From: CAZIPZ01 sp964541075
GTDB lineage: Bacteria > Acidobacteriota > Terriglobia > 20CM-2-55-15
NCBI GenBank assembly: GCA_964541075.1
Contig: CAZIPZ010000046.1
Location: 1-21,853 of the forward strand
Direction: 5' to 3'
DNA length: 21,853 nt
A program made the translations under genes and the position numbers. Shown one piece after another: positions 7,927-14,718 of this stretch (position 1 is the first letter of the stretch; each line of letters opens with the position of its first letter). The notes beneath the pieces were generated by a model. That model searched no databases and was not told where the DNA came from. It saw nothing but the letters and a program-made list of their open reading frames with translations.

Positions 7927-8211
7927 CTTAGTTGATCCTGTTGGCTTTAGATTCGATTTTTGAGTCGGCGAAATTGGCGGGATTTTCAGGGACTGTAGGG
8001 GAAATTGTAGGGACCTTCTCGAGCGACTGACTTTCTGTGTTATCCGCTTCTGCTTAGCTTCAGCTATTTCTTTCGCGGCATTTACTGCCGCAAGTCTTTT
8101 GACGGCGTCACCCTGATGTTCCTCTTGCTGATGTGCGTACCTCATCACCATGTTCAGCTTGGAGTGACCTAGGCTCCGTTCAGAGTTGGCGCTCTGGGCG
8201 GCCGTTCTTGT
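7927..8211 (-). pseudogene. Tyrosine recombinase (phage-type integrase), C-terminal remnant
   Basis: From 8172 the minus strand reads LGHSKLNMVMRYAH, followed by QQEEHQGDAVKRL. This is the hallmark C-terminal end of tyrosine integrases, with the box II histidine in LGHS and the nucleophile tyrosine in RYAH. The rest of the catalytic domain (the first arginine and HxxR) and the DNA-binding domains are absent. Upstream the frame is non-homologous (TRTAAQSANSER) and reaches stop codons at 8212-8220. Downstream the frame stays open and runs antisense through tRNA-Cys, so the original stop cannot be placed. Position and orientation, with the 3' end against the 3' end of a tRNA gene, are typical of tRNA-targeting integrases. 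It cannot be active. Confidence 0.75.
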
Positions 8212-8217
8212 TTAGAT

Positions 8218-8319
8218 TTACTTCTTAGACTTGGCCTTGGATTTCTTCAAATACTCTGCGTATAGCTGTTCAGTTATCGTGCTGACGTCCGTATCTTCAC
8301 GAACCGCTTGAATCTTCAT
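8218..8319 (-). pseudogene. Ribbon-helix-helix (CopG/antitoxin-like) C-terminal fragment
   Basis: A 33-residue frame starts at an ATG at 8319: MKIQAVREDTDVSTIT, then EQLYAEYLKKS and a lysine-rich tail. It resembles the helix-turn-helix half of RHH antitoxins (REMKIQAVRE, then helix, then EEYLKK). The frame extends upstream through NLPKTFYRE, also RHH-like, to a stop near 8389, but has no ATG there. The N-terminal strand needed for DNA binding is therefore missing or lacks a start. GGGAG directly precedes the ATG, too close for an ordinary ribosome binding site. No toxin gene is recognisable next to it. It could be a tiny expressed peptide or a relic; relic is favoured. Confidence 0.5.
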
Positions 8320-8607
8320 CTCCCGATAAAATGTTTTTGGGAGATTGCTTGGGTTCGCGGACGTCGCGAGGGGGAAATCGGGTTGGTCCTACGAAGCTCG
8401 GGATGCCGTGGTCACGCCTAGGATGACGTGTGAATTATCACCGAAACAGTGCGGAGTGGTTCTGCAAAGACTGGCTATACCCATTGTGGTGCGTCATCCA
8501 CATCGATTGAGGATTGTTCTGAACGGGCTCGGGCCAGGCGCACAGGGTGCGAACCCGGGCGAACTTCACAGTAATTGAGCGGGCAATCAGCGACCACTAA
8601 GTTCATA
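8320..8607. other. Non-coding or eroded stretch in the island
   Basis: No frame here has a supported start, motif or recognisable family. Several short frames on both strands look weakly protein-like but end quickly. I see no repeat, insertion sequence or RNA gene. Confidence 0.45.
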
Positions 8608-8811
8608 CTACGGCTTCAGCTTGATCTTACCGGCACTGTTGGGCGAATACCCCGTAGGATCGATGTCAGAAATCTGCTTCCATTCCGTCGGCAGGTTCTT
8701 GTGGTTGGGGCAGTCCGGGAACTCCACGCCGACGCCGATGACAATCTCAGCATCACAGCACAGAGTTTTGAAGACGCCGAAGGTTGAGCTTTTGTCTCCG
8801 TTGATTGGCAT
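8608..8811 (-). CDS. Small Cys-containing (zinc-ribbon-like) hypothetical protein
   Basis: A 67-residue protein with a strong ribosome binding site, GGAGGAAG at 8816-8823, at good distance from the ATG. The C-terminal half contains CCDAEIVIG, then FPDCPNHKNLPTEWKQI. A CPNH followed by a Trp-containing tail recalls small bacterial zinc-binding-type proteins of unknown function that end in a similar PDCPNH...W segment. Cys-Cys and Cys-x-x-His could make a metal site, but the family is only a resemblance from memory. It is one of the few frames in this patch that looks translatable. Confidence 0.6.
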   Translation of the reverse strand: MPINGDKSSTFGVFKTLCCDAEIVIGVGVEFPDCPNHKNLPTEWKQISDIDPTGYSPNSAGKIKLKP

Positions 8812-8873
8812 GTAACTTCCTCCGGGCCAAGAGAGTAATGGAACCCTCCGGCAAAGCTCAATCAGGGAATCCC

Positions 8874-9110
8874 TTAGAGTCCCGTGCGAATGCCCTTACG
8901 ATCAAGGAACGTTTTCGGATACTTTTTCAAGCGATCTGCCGGTCGGTCACGCGGGCGTAGTTGGGTGGCGTAAGAGATGCCCACCACCTTGCCGTTATCG
9001 AAATCGACCTCGTACTCGGTGAAAACGTCTCCGCCTCTTTCACTTGGAATGACCCGGATCACAACACCATCCACTATAGTCACTACGCGATTGACAGCGC
9101 ATGCAGGCAT
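8874..9110 (-). CDS. Hypothetical protein (possible)
   Basis: A frame of 78 residues from the ATG at 9110; a TTG at 9155 would extend it by 15. The sequence looks protein-like, with alternating hydrophobic and acidic segments such as VVTIVDGVVIRVIP, EYEVDFDNGKVVGISYA and KKYPKTFLDRKG, suggesting a small beta-rich fold. I do not recognise a family. The ribosome binding site is weak (GGCGG region). Its start faces the start of the frameshifted XRE gene on the other strand. It may be an eroded fragment. Confidence 0.35.
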   Translation of the reverse strand: MPACAVNRVVTIVDGVVIRVIPSERGGDVFTEYEVDFDNGKVVGISYATQLRPRDRPADRLKKYPKTFLDRKGIRTGL

Positions 9111-9480
9111 GCGTCCGCCTGCCGCCGTGGCCAACGAGTTCGGAAAGGCACTCAAAAAAAAGCCGTCTTAAGAAGGGCCTAACCCAGCAACAATTGGCGA
9201 TGCCTGTGGTCTGGATATCGGCTACATCGGCGGAATCGAGCGTGGACAGAGGAATCCGACACTAGTAGTGCTGCACAGCGTTGCGTCTGTTCTTAATGTG
9301 AGGGTGTCGTCGGACCTCCTCCGGAGCGAAGCTTTAGGGCGCTTTACGGGGGAATTACCGGTACTCACTGTGACCTTCGACCAATTCAGCAGCGCTTTGA
9401 TGGGCTCCCTCATTTGTCAACCTTCCCCTCGACACGAACCCCACCGCAAAGGAATGGTGGATCAGGATCAATGGTGCTGA
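9109..9480 (+). pseudogene. XRE-family helix-turn-helix regulator with two frameshifts
   Basis: Read across two frame changes this is a clear Cro/cI-type DNA-binding domain: VANEFGKALKK, then RLKKGLTQQQLA, then DACGLDIGYIGGIERGQRNP, then TLVVLHSVASVLNV. The first change is at an A8 run (9154-9161; seven A would keep frame). The second is at TTGGCGATGCC (9194-9204; one G is missing relative to LADACG). They compensate, so the frame after the second equals the frame before the first. A likely start is the ATG at 9109 or the GTG at 9127. The HTH ends near 9310; the remaining frame to 9480 overlaps the opposite gene and may not be original. Either a dead regulator or two local sequence errors. 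Confidence 0.65.
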
Positions 9481-10191
9481 AATCAAACCCATACAGACGC
9501 TCCCCTCCATAAAAGCGAACTAACACAGCAGCGTTACGATCACGTACTCCTGGGAAGTATTCGGTCGGGTTCCGCGGAGCGTAGTTATAGGACAGTCCGG
9601 GCATGTTAAACCCGAGTACGTATTCGCCTGGAGGGATCTTCGTGAAACGGAACTCGCCGGAATCATCTGTCAAGGCGAGACGTAGTTCGTGATTATCCGT
9701 GTTGACCTGTACGAGTTCGACCAAATGCCATGAAACCGGCTTGCCAGTCGCATCCGTCAAGCGACCCGATAGGCTGTTTCGCGTGTACGCGTGCTGACGG
9801 CTCCAGTCTCGAACATACGCGATCTCGGCTGCGGCTTCGTCTGCCTGCCGCGTGCCACTGCAGGGAAACACAACAAAATGATTAACCACATGTGCATAGA
9901 CAAGGTATCGCTTCCCGATGACGAACTTGAATTGAAACCGTCCCTCGCGTGTGTGAGCCGGTCTGACAATGGTGCCGGGGCCCTCAGGTGGCGTGGTAGT
10001 AAAGCTCTCTAGTACATCAAATGTCGCCCAGCCGATGTACTTGTCCACATCGGTAACAACCCCAACAAAGATGACCTTCTCTCGCACTCGCTCTTCGAGT
10101 GGCGGTGTTTCACACGGCGATGCGGCAAAAAGCTGAGTTCAGCAAAGGTTCCTACAAGCAAACACGCTGCGGCTTTCACCAGTCTCTTCAT
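9410..10191 (-). pseudogene. Secreted TIMP-like / carboxypeptidase-regulatory-like protein, frameshifted in the signal peptide
   Basis: The main frame (ATG at 10087, 225 residues) has an N-terminal half resembling the TIMP/NTR-like domain of Acidobacterial secreted proteins: EKVIFVGVVTDV, FDVLESF, GKRYLVYAH. A carboxypeptidase-regulatory-like beta sandwich follows: LSGRLTDATGKPV, DDSGEFRFTKIPPGEYVLG. The missing N-terminus is upstream in another frame: a signal peptide from the ATG at 10191 (MKRLVKAAACLLVGTFAEL). It joins AASPCETPPLEERVREKV if the T run (5 T on the minus strand, 10127-10131) had six. As written, the protein would lack its export signal. It is closely related to the next pseudogene upstream. 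Either a pseudogene or a one-base sequence error. Confidence 0.65.
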
Positions 10192-10270
10192 ACTTTCTTA
10201 GACACTTGTCGGGCTGAGTAAGTTTCCTAAGGCCCGGCAATTCGATTTCTTGTGGCGGCTACTCTGAATG

Positions 10271-10294
10271 TTTTTGTACGGCACGGCACAAAAA
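10271..10294. repeat. Small inverted repeat TTTTTGT...ACAAAAA
   Basis: Seven-base arms (10271-10277 and 10288-10294) around a ten-base loop ACGGCACGGC. It lies just past the end of the second TIMP-like relic and could be a weak AU-rich hairpin. No function is assigned. Confidence 0.3.
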
Positions 10295-10307
10295 TGTGAA
10301 CTCGGCG

Positions 10308-10775
10308 TCAAACGTCTGACCTACTGCGTAAAGTGAGCATCTGGGGATTTCGCGTCTGAATTGGGACTGGCCCCGCCGGTGAGCTCAGGCAGGGCATACA
10401 CAACTTCGTTTTTGGCTCCGTAATTACGTCGTCTGCGAGGCGCGTGCCATAGCGAGTGTAGAGGTCATTCGACGAAGCATTCCTAAGCGCGTATACGAGG
10501 TACCGCTTTCCCACTTCATAATCAATCCGTTCGCAGCCACTTTGTATCGACCCAACAATCGCGCTTGAGCCTTCTGGCAACACCGGGGTGAAACTCTCCA
10601 ATACCTTAAAGGTCGTGCTGCCCATCCATTCGTCCAAGACGGTTGTCTCTCCGACGAAAATGATTTTTTCCAAAACTCTGCCCTCGATCGAGGTTGTTAC
10701 GCAGGTTGACCCAGCGATTGCGAGCTCACCGACAGCCCAAGGACCAAACCCGCGGCGATGTTCACGAGACTTCAT
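10308..10775 (-). pseudogene. Second TIMP-like secreted protein, truncated and frameshifted
   Basis: The longest frame (155 residues from ATG 10775) contains LEKIIFVGETTV, FKVLESFTPVLPEG and GKRYLVYAL, paralogous to the neighbouring gene's N-terminal half. It has no carboxypeptidase-regulatory-like domain. Its first residues in this frame are charged and unlike a signal. In the next frame a good signal peptide follows the first codons: GTG at 10765, NIAAGLVLGLSVSSQS. It aligns with the paralog's MKRLVKAAACLLVG if one base in 10766-10769 is removed. A second shift near the following QPA/CVTTS returns to the main frame. The end is also ambiguous: another frame reads GAKNEVVYALPELTGG to a stop at 10321. 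At least two lesions make it a pseudogene. Confidence 0.6.
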
Positions 10776-10810
10776 ATCTCGTTAGACACCAGACACCCGG
10801 CCCGCGATCC

Positions 10811-10835
10811 GCAGTCGGCGGTTTCCGAAGACTGC
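10811..10835 (-). terminator. Possible hairpin after the EAL-HDOD gene
   Basis: On the minus strand GCAGTC...GACTGC form a six-base stem with an inner CGG/CCG pairing around AAA, starting ten bases after the stop codon. No U tract follows, so it may stabilise the 3' end rather than terminate by itself. Confidence 0.35.
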
Positions 10836-10844
10836 TTACTCCAG

Positions 10845-12044
10845 TCAGTTTAGGAGTCCGCTCGTCAGCTGCTTTGACCATGCAAGCGCTTCCAGGTACT
10901 TGGCATGAATCGACGATGAAGATAATCCGTAAAATGCCACATTGTCCCAATCGGCTTGCTCGTAGGCGAGCGTGCAACGCAACGCTTGTCCGATGGGTCC
11001 TGCATGGTGATTGAGGGCGTCCTTGATGTATTGGGAAAGGGGAAGCTCTGCCAAGGCATGCTCCATGGGGCAATCGAGCATCGCGTCGAGCACCGATAGC
11101 AGTCCCGCTGAGAGAAACGATTCCTTCTGAGCGTCCGGGGCGCACTCGCCCAGCAGTTCGCACATTCGTCCTCGAATGAGGGCAACCGTCATTAGCTCTC
11201 GAGGTTTGTTGTCCACGGTGGACAGCAATAGAATGCTCGCCCATGTTCGCAGCATCTCCATTCCGATAAGACGAACGGCATGGCCCACGGAATTGACGGT
11301 GCGCGGAAGCGCGACCATCGGTGAGTTCGCGTACCTCAGCAGTTTGTAACTCAGTGAGATATCCTGAGAGACCAATGCTTCGACATCGGGAATACGTAGC
11401 TGTGTGTCCTGAAGCTTGGCGAGCAGGCGAATCATCGTGAGGCGGTTGACTGGAATTTCCTTGTGCTTGCCGGATGATCTGGACAGGAAGCGTCCCTGAT
11501 AGAAATCGACCTTCAGCTCCTTGCAGAACTCCAAGTCGTCCAACGTGTCCACTTTACCCGCCAGTATCTTCGATTTGTACGCTCGAAGCTCGGCAACACG
11601 CCGCTCAAGGTCTGCAGGCGGTAATGCGGCAGCGTCCAACTTAAGAATGTGTCCGGGGCGGTCGAGGAGTGCAAGGCTGTCTGCCGGCAATTCGCCCGAC
11701 AATGCGAGGCGGTAGCCTTTTCGGCCAATCTCCAGCAGTTGCTGCGCGGCGGGATCCGAGGGCATAAAGCTATGAAAATACCCGATCGTGATCCGGCCCT
11801 TCGGAATGACTTCCCAGAACCCTTCCGCGAGAGCTTCCGGCGTGAGCGACACCAGTCCTTTGTGCTCCCCCACTACAAGGTCCAGACTTGAATCCGTAAA
11901 CATTTTCAGAATCGCGCGCGCGGGTTCTGTTCCCGCGGAGCCTTGCGGATGAGTGAAGTGGTTCGACCGCAACTCATAAGCTTCGACATTCATGGCCGAA
12001 CCGTAGATCGCCTGCCGGCTAAGCAGACAGTTGGCTTCCGTCAT
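10845..12044 (-). CDS. EAL-HDOD domain signalling protein (YuxH-like, degenerate EAL)
   Basis: A 399-residue cytoplasmic protein. The N-terminal half is an EAL-like fold beginning LLSRQAIYGSAMNVEAYELR, the usual opening of YuxH-type proteins. The C-terminal half is an HDOD domain (VSQDISLSYKLLRYANSP, VRLIGMEMLRTWASILLL, GLLSVLDAMLDCPM). The EAL motif is reduced to ELR, and the aspartates expected in LALDDF-type strands are replaced (LALSGEL). Cyclic-di-GMP hydrolysis is therefore unlikely, and a binding or scaffolding role is inferred. The frame is open to an ATG at 12131. I choose 12044 (MTEANCLLSRQ) because the longer form adds a non-homologous tail and runs across the divergent promoter region. 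The divergent neighbour starts 135 bp away. Confidence 0.85.
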   Translation of the reverse strand: MTEANCLLSRQAIYGSAMNVEAYELRSNHFTHPQGSAGTEPARAILKMFTDSSLDLVVGEHKGLVSLTPEALAEGFWEVIPKGRITIGYFHSFMPSDPAAQQLLEIGRKGYRLALSGELPADSLALLDRPGHILKLDAAALPPADLERRVAELRAYKSKILAGKVDTLDDLEFCKELKVDFYQGRFLSRSSGKHKEIPVNRLTMIRLLAKLQDTQLRIPDVEALVSQDISLSYKLLRYANSPMVALPRTVNSVGHAVRLIGMEMLRTWASILLLSTVDNKPRELMTVALIRGRMCELLGECAPDAQKESFLSAGLLSVLDAMLDCPMEHALAELPLSQYIKDALNHHAGPIGQALRCTLAYEQADWDNVAFYGLSSSSIHAKYLEALAWSKQLTSGLLN

Positions 12045-12178
12045 GGTCGTTCTATCGGAGGACGGCGGCTTGAACTTTACCTTACTGTCAGGGTTTGGGC
12101 TGCGAATGGTATGCGTCTGGGATTCCCACACTTTCTGGTAGGCGGCTCTCTTCGTTCTCTGCTAGAGTGCCGCCTTAT

Positions 12179-14395
12179 ATGGGTCCCAACAAATACGTTC
12201 TTACTATTAGTTTTGTTTTCTTGATCGCTCGATTAGCGGCAGCGCAACAAAACAGTCCCGTGGATTATGCGACGGTGAGGTTCTCACGCATTGCAAAGGC
12301 CGTTCGTGTTGACCCTCGAAGCGAAGAGAAGATCACGATGGATGGGCGCCTCGATGAGGCAGCCTGGAGTCGCGCGGTCGCCGTGACGAACTTCACCCAA
12401 TGGGAGCCCAAGTCTGGTGCTCCCGCATCGGAGCAGACCGAAGTCCGTTTCCTATATGACGAGGACAATCTGTACGTCGGCGCCATCTGCTATGACTCGG
12501 AGCCGGAAAAGATTCTCGCGAAAGAACTAAAGGAAGATTTTCAGGGAACGGAAGGAGATTCGGTCGCTTTCGTCCTGGACACGCTACATGACCGCCGCTC
12601 TGGATTCTTCTTTCAAACCAATCCCGCAGGTGCGAGACGCGACGGACAAGTCAGCAACGACGGTGACACCAATTTCGATTGGGATGGTGTTTGGGACATC
12701 CGAACGACTCAGACCGACAAAGGGTGGGTCGCGGAATTCGTGATCCCGTTCAAGACGCTCCGGTTTCCAAACACGGAGGTTCAAGAATGGGGAATGAATG
12801 TGTTGCGCCGTGTCCGCCGGCGAAACGAAGACGCTCACTGGTCGCCCCTGCCTCGCAGGGATCGCCTGCAGCGGGTGTCGATGGCAGGGACCTTGACCGG
12901 GCTTGAGGGAATTCATCAGGGACGCAACTTTAAGGTGAAGCCGTTCGCAGTTGCAGGCGTGAGTAATGTGTATGTGCCCGCGCGCCGCGAGATGAGGCGC
13001 GAGTACGACTATGACGGTGGTTTTGATTCCAAGTACGGCATTACGCAGCAGATTACACTGGACACCACCTACCGTACCGATTTTTCGCAGGTCGAAGTGG
13101 ATACACAGCAGGTGAACCTCACACGCTTCAGCCTCTTGTTTCCAGAGAAGCGGGAGTTTTTTCTTGAGAATTCCGGCAACTTTACGTTCGGCGTTCCGAT
13201 TTCCCAGGCGTTCGTTGCGGGAGCTGTATCCAACACGAACAACCTAATTCCGTTTTTCAGCCGCCGCATCGGCCTTTCGGCCGAAGGCACGCCGATTCCA
13301 CTGGTCGGCGGAGGCCGTCTTTCTGGAAAGATCCAAACATACGACCTCGGGCTTCTCGCCATGAAAACGGAGAAGTTCGGCGCTGCTCCGTCCAACACAT
13401 TCACCGTAGGACGCATAAAAAGGAATTTAACTGCCGGCACGTACGTAGGCGGCATGTTTACTAATCGGGATTCGACGATCTCCGGGGATTACAACCGCGT
13501 CTACGGGGCGGACAGCCGGATTCGCATAAAAAGGATTGAACTCGGCGCCTACCTCATGCGAAGCGACACTCCTGGAAGATCAGGGAACAATCAGGTGCGG
13601 CAGGTGGAAGCAGGTTTCCGCGGCAATGACCTGTCCATCATTACGTCGTTTCACCAAGTGCAGGGCAACTTCAATCCGGAACTCGGATTCCTTCGAAGAA
13701 GTGATATCGAGAACACGTTTGCCAGCATTGGATGGCGGCCGAGGCCATCGATTCCGCGCGTTCGCAATTTGATCTTTTCCAGCAGCGTTAACTACTTTTC
13801 GACGGGCGCGGGCGTTATCGATGCACGCGAGCAAACAGCACAGGTGGGTCTGATTTTCGAAAAGAGTTCACAGTTCACGATCGACGCGAATCGGAATTTT
13901 GACCGGCTCGTCACTCCATTTTCCGTATCCCGAGTGCAGATTCCGCTCGGCGATTACGGCGGGCAGGATGATTTTGTTTTTACTTTCAGCTCCGATAGAA
14001 GCCGTTCAGTGGCGGGGACGATCAAGTACGGCGTGGGTGAATTCTGGCACGGTCATCGGACCAACTACGGTCCGTCTGTCACGTTGAGGCCTAGCCGGCA
14101 TTTCAATCTTGACTTTACCCTGGATCGAACCAAGGCCCGGCTTCCGAGAGGCGCATTTGTGACGAATCTCGCTGGCCTAAGGCTGCTCTATGCTTTCAAT
14201 GCGAATGTTTTTCTGAACGCCTATCTGCAGTATGACGGCAATGCCCGGCAGTTCAGTTCGAACGTGCGCTTTAACATTATTCACCATCCGTTGAGTGACT
14301 TCTTCATCGTGTACAACGAGCGTCACGACTCTGTTTCGCGGCAACTCCTGGAGCGCACTCTTTTGCTGAAATTCACCCAACTGTTCAATTTCTAG
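12179..14395 (+). CDS. DUF5916 / CBM9-like outer-membrane protein
   Basis: A 739-residue exported protein. The signal peptide is MGPNKYVLTISFVFLIARLAAA, with probable cleavage before QQNS. Residues about 35-230 form a carbohydrate-binding family 9-like sandwich (MDGRLDEAAWSRA, VRFLYDEDNLYVGAICYD, AEFVIPFKTLRF). The rest is the long DUF5916 beta-strand region (DTTYRTDFSQVEVDTQQVNLTRF etc.), ending LLLKFTQLFNF. A terminal Phe is typical of beta-barrel outer-membrane proteins, so a barrel is inferred. The family is common in Acidobacteria and Bacteroidetes, with function unsettled; uptake or surface binding is guessed. An earlier in-frame ATG at 12095 would put 28 non-signal residues in front and is rejected. 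No Shine-Dalgarno site precedes 12179. A hairpin follows the stop. Confidence 0.88.
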   Translation: MGPNKYVLTISFVFLIARLAAAQQNSPVDYATVRFSRIAKAVRVDPRSEEKITMDGRLDEAAWSRAVAVTNFTQWEPKSGAPASEQTEVRFLYDEDNLYVGAICYDSEPEKILAKELKEDFQGTEGDSVAFVLDTLHDRRSGFFFQTNPAGARRDGQVSNDGDTNFDWDGVWDIRTTQTDKGWVAEFVIPFKTLRFPNTEVQEWGMNVLRRVRRRNEDAHWSPLPRRDRLQRVSMAGTLTGLEGIHQGRNFKVKPFAVAGVSNVYVPARREMRREYDYDGGFDSKYGITQQITLDTTYRTDFSQVEVDTQQVNLTRFSLLFPEKREFFLENSGNFTFGVPISQAFVAGAVSNTNNLIPFFSRRIGLSAEGTPIPLVGGGRLSGKIQTYDLGLLAMKTEKFGAAPSNTFTVGRIKRNLTAGTYVGGMFTNRDSTISGDYNRVYGADSRIRIKRIELGAYLMRSDTPGRSGNNQVRQVEAGFRGNDLSIITSFHQVQGNFNPELGFLRRSDIENTFASIGWRPRPSIPRVRNLIFSSSVNYFSTGAGVIDAREQTAQVGLIFEKSSQFTIDANRNFDRLVTPFSVSRVQIPLGDYGGQDDFVFTFSSDRSRSVAGTIKYGVGEFWHGHRTNYGPSVTLRPSRHFNLDFTLDRTKARLPRGAFVTNLAGLRLLYAFNANVFLNAYLQYDGNARQFSSNVRFNIIHHPLSDFFIVYNERHDSVSRQLLERTLLLKFTQLFNF

Positions 14396-14403
14396 AACAG
14401 GCA

Positions 14404-14427
14404 GACCGCGGATATAGGTCCGCGGTC
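14404..14427. terminator. Strong hairpin after the DUF5916 gene
   Basis: Perfect nine-base inverted repeat GACCGCGGA / TCCGCGGTC around TATAGG, eight bases after the stop codon. No T tract follows directly (GCGTTTC), so it is a terminator-like or transcript-stabilising structure rather than a textbook intrinsic terminator. Confidence 0.55.
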
Positions 14428-14703
14428 GCGTTTCAAATTCACGCTATCCTTCGAAGGCCGCGCACTTCTCAGTTCGCGTGGCGCCTGCATTTTCATTCCT
14501 TCTTCGACTGCATGATGTCCCATTTCCGGCAGACCGTTTCGACCGTGACTGCGCTTGCAGAGTGAGCAACGTCCGTGCGTGTGTGTGGTTAAGAAAAAAG
14601 AGCCGGAGGGGATGATAACTCCGCGAGAGCCAGAATCGAACGGACGGCAGGAGATGATGTAGATCGATCAGAGCCAGGTCTGATGTGAGTTTCACCGCGG
14701 TGC
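14428..14703. other. Intergenic region before uvrB
   Basis: No supported gene. The minus-strand frame 14444-14695 is low-complexity in look and lacks a ribosome binding site. On the minus strand CGGAG and CTCCG flank a ten-base loop and are followed by GCTCTTTTTT (complement of 14594-14621). That resembles a weak intrinsic terminator for a leftward transcript, but no such gene is visible. A purine-rich GGAGGGGATGA segment lies in the loop region. Confidence 0.45.
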
Positions 14704-14709
14704 TACAAT
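14704..14709 (+). promoter_or_regulatory. -10 box of uvrB
   Basis: TACAAT ends only nine bases before the uvrB ATG, so transcription would start about 2-4 bases upstream of the start codon or at it. There is no Shine-Dalgarno site, which suits a leaderless or nearly leaderless mRNA. The -35 position (TGATGT, 14681-14686) is poor. Confidence 0.45.
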
Positions 14710-14718
14710 TGATCGGTT

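Larger units (their letters stand above)
7927..10840. mobile_element. Decayed tRNA-Cys-associated island (inferred extent)
   Basis: The stretch begins at the 3' end of tRNA-Cys with a recombinase tail. It contains short genes, frameshifted genes and much sequence without coding signal, and ends near the intact EAL-HDOD gene. Genes on both sides are intact household or signalling genes. I found no second copy of the tRNA 3' end that would mark the distal attachment site, so the right border is a guess. Confidence 0.4.

Noticed and set aside
9154..9161. A8 run as a programmed slippage site for the XRE gene
   Set aside because: Slippage there would still leave the second frameshift at 9197-9201 unresolved, so it would not restore the HTH. 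Decay or error explains both.
10762..11244. 160-residue minus-strand frame overlapping the EAL-HDOD gene
   Set aside because: It is another frame of the HDOD coding region, with no domain and no ribosome binding site.
14444..14695. 83-residue minus-strand frame before uvrB
   Set aside because: No ribosome binding site and a composition unlike a protein; it crosses the uvrB promoter region.
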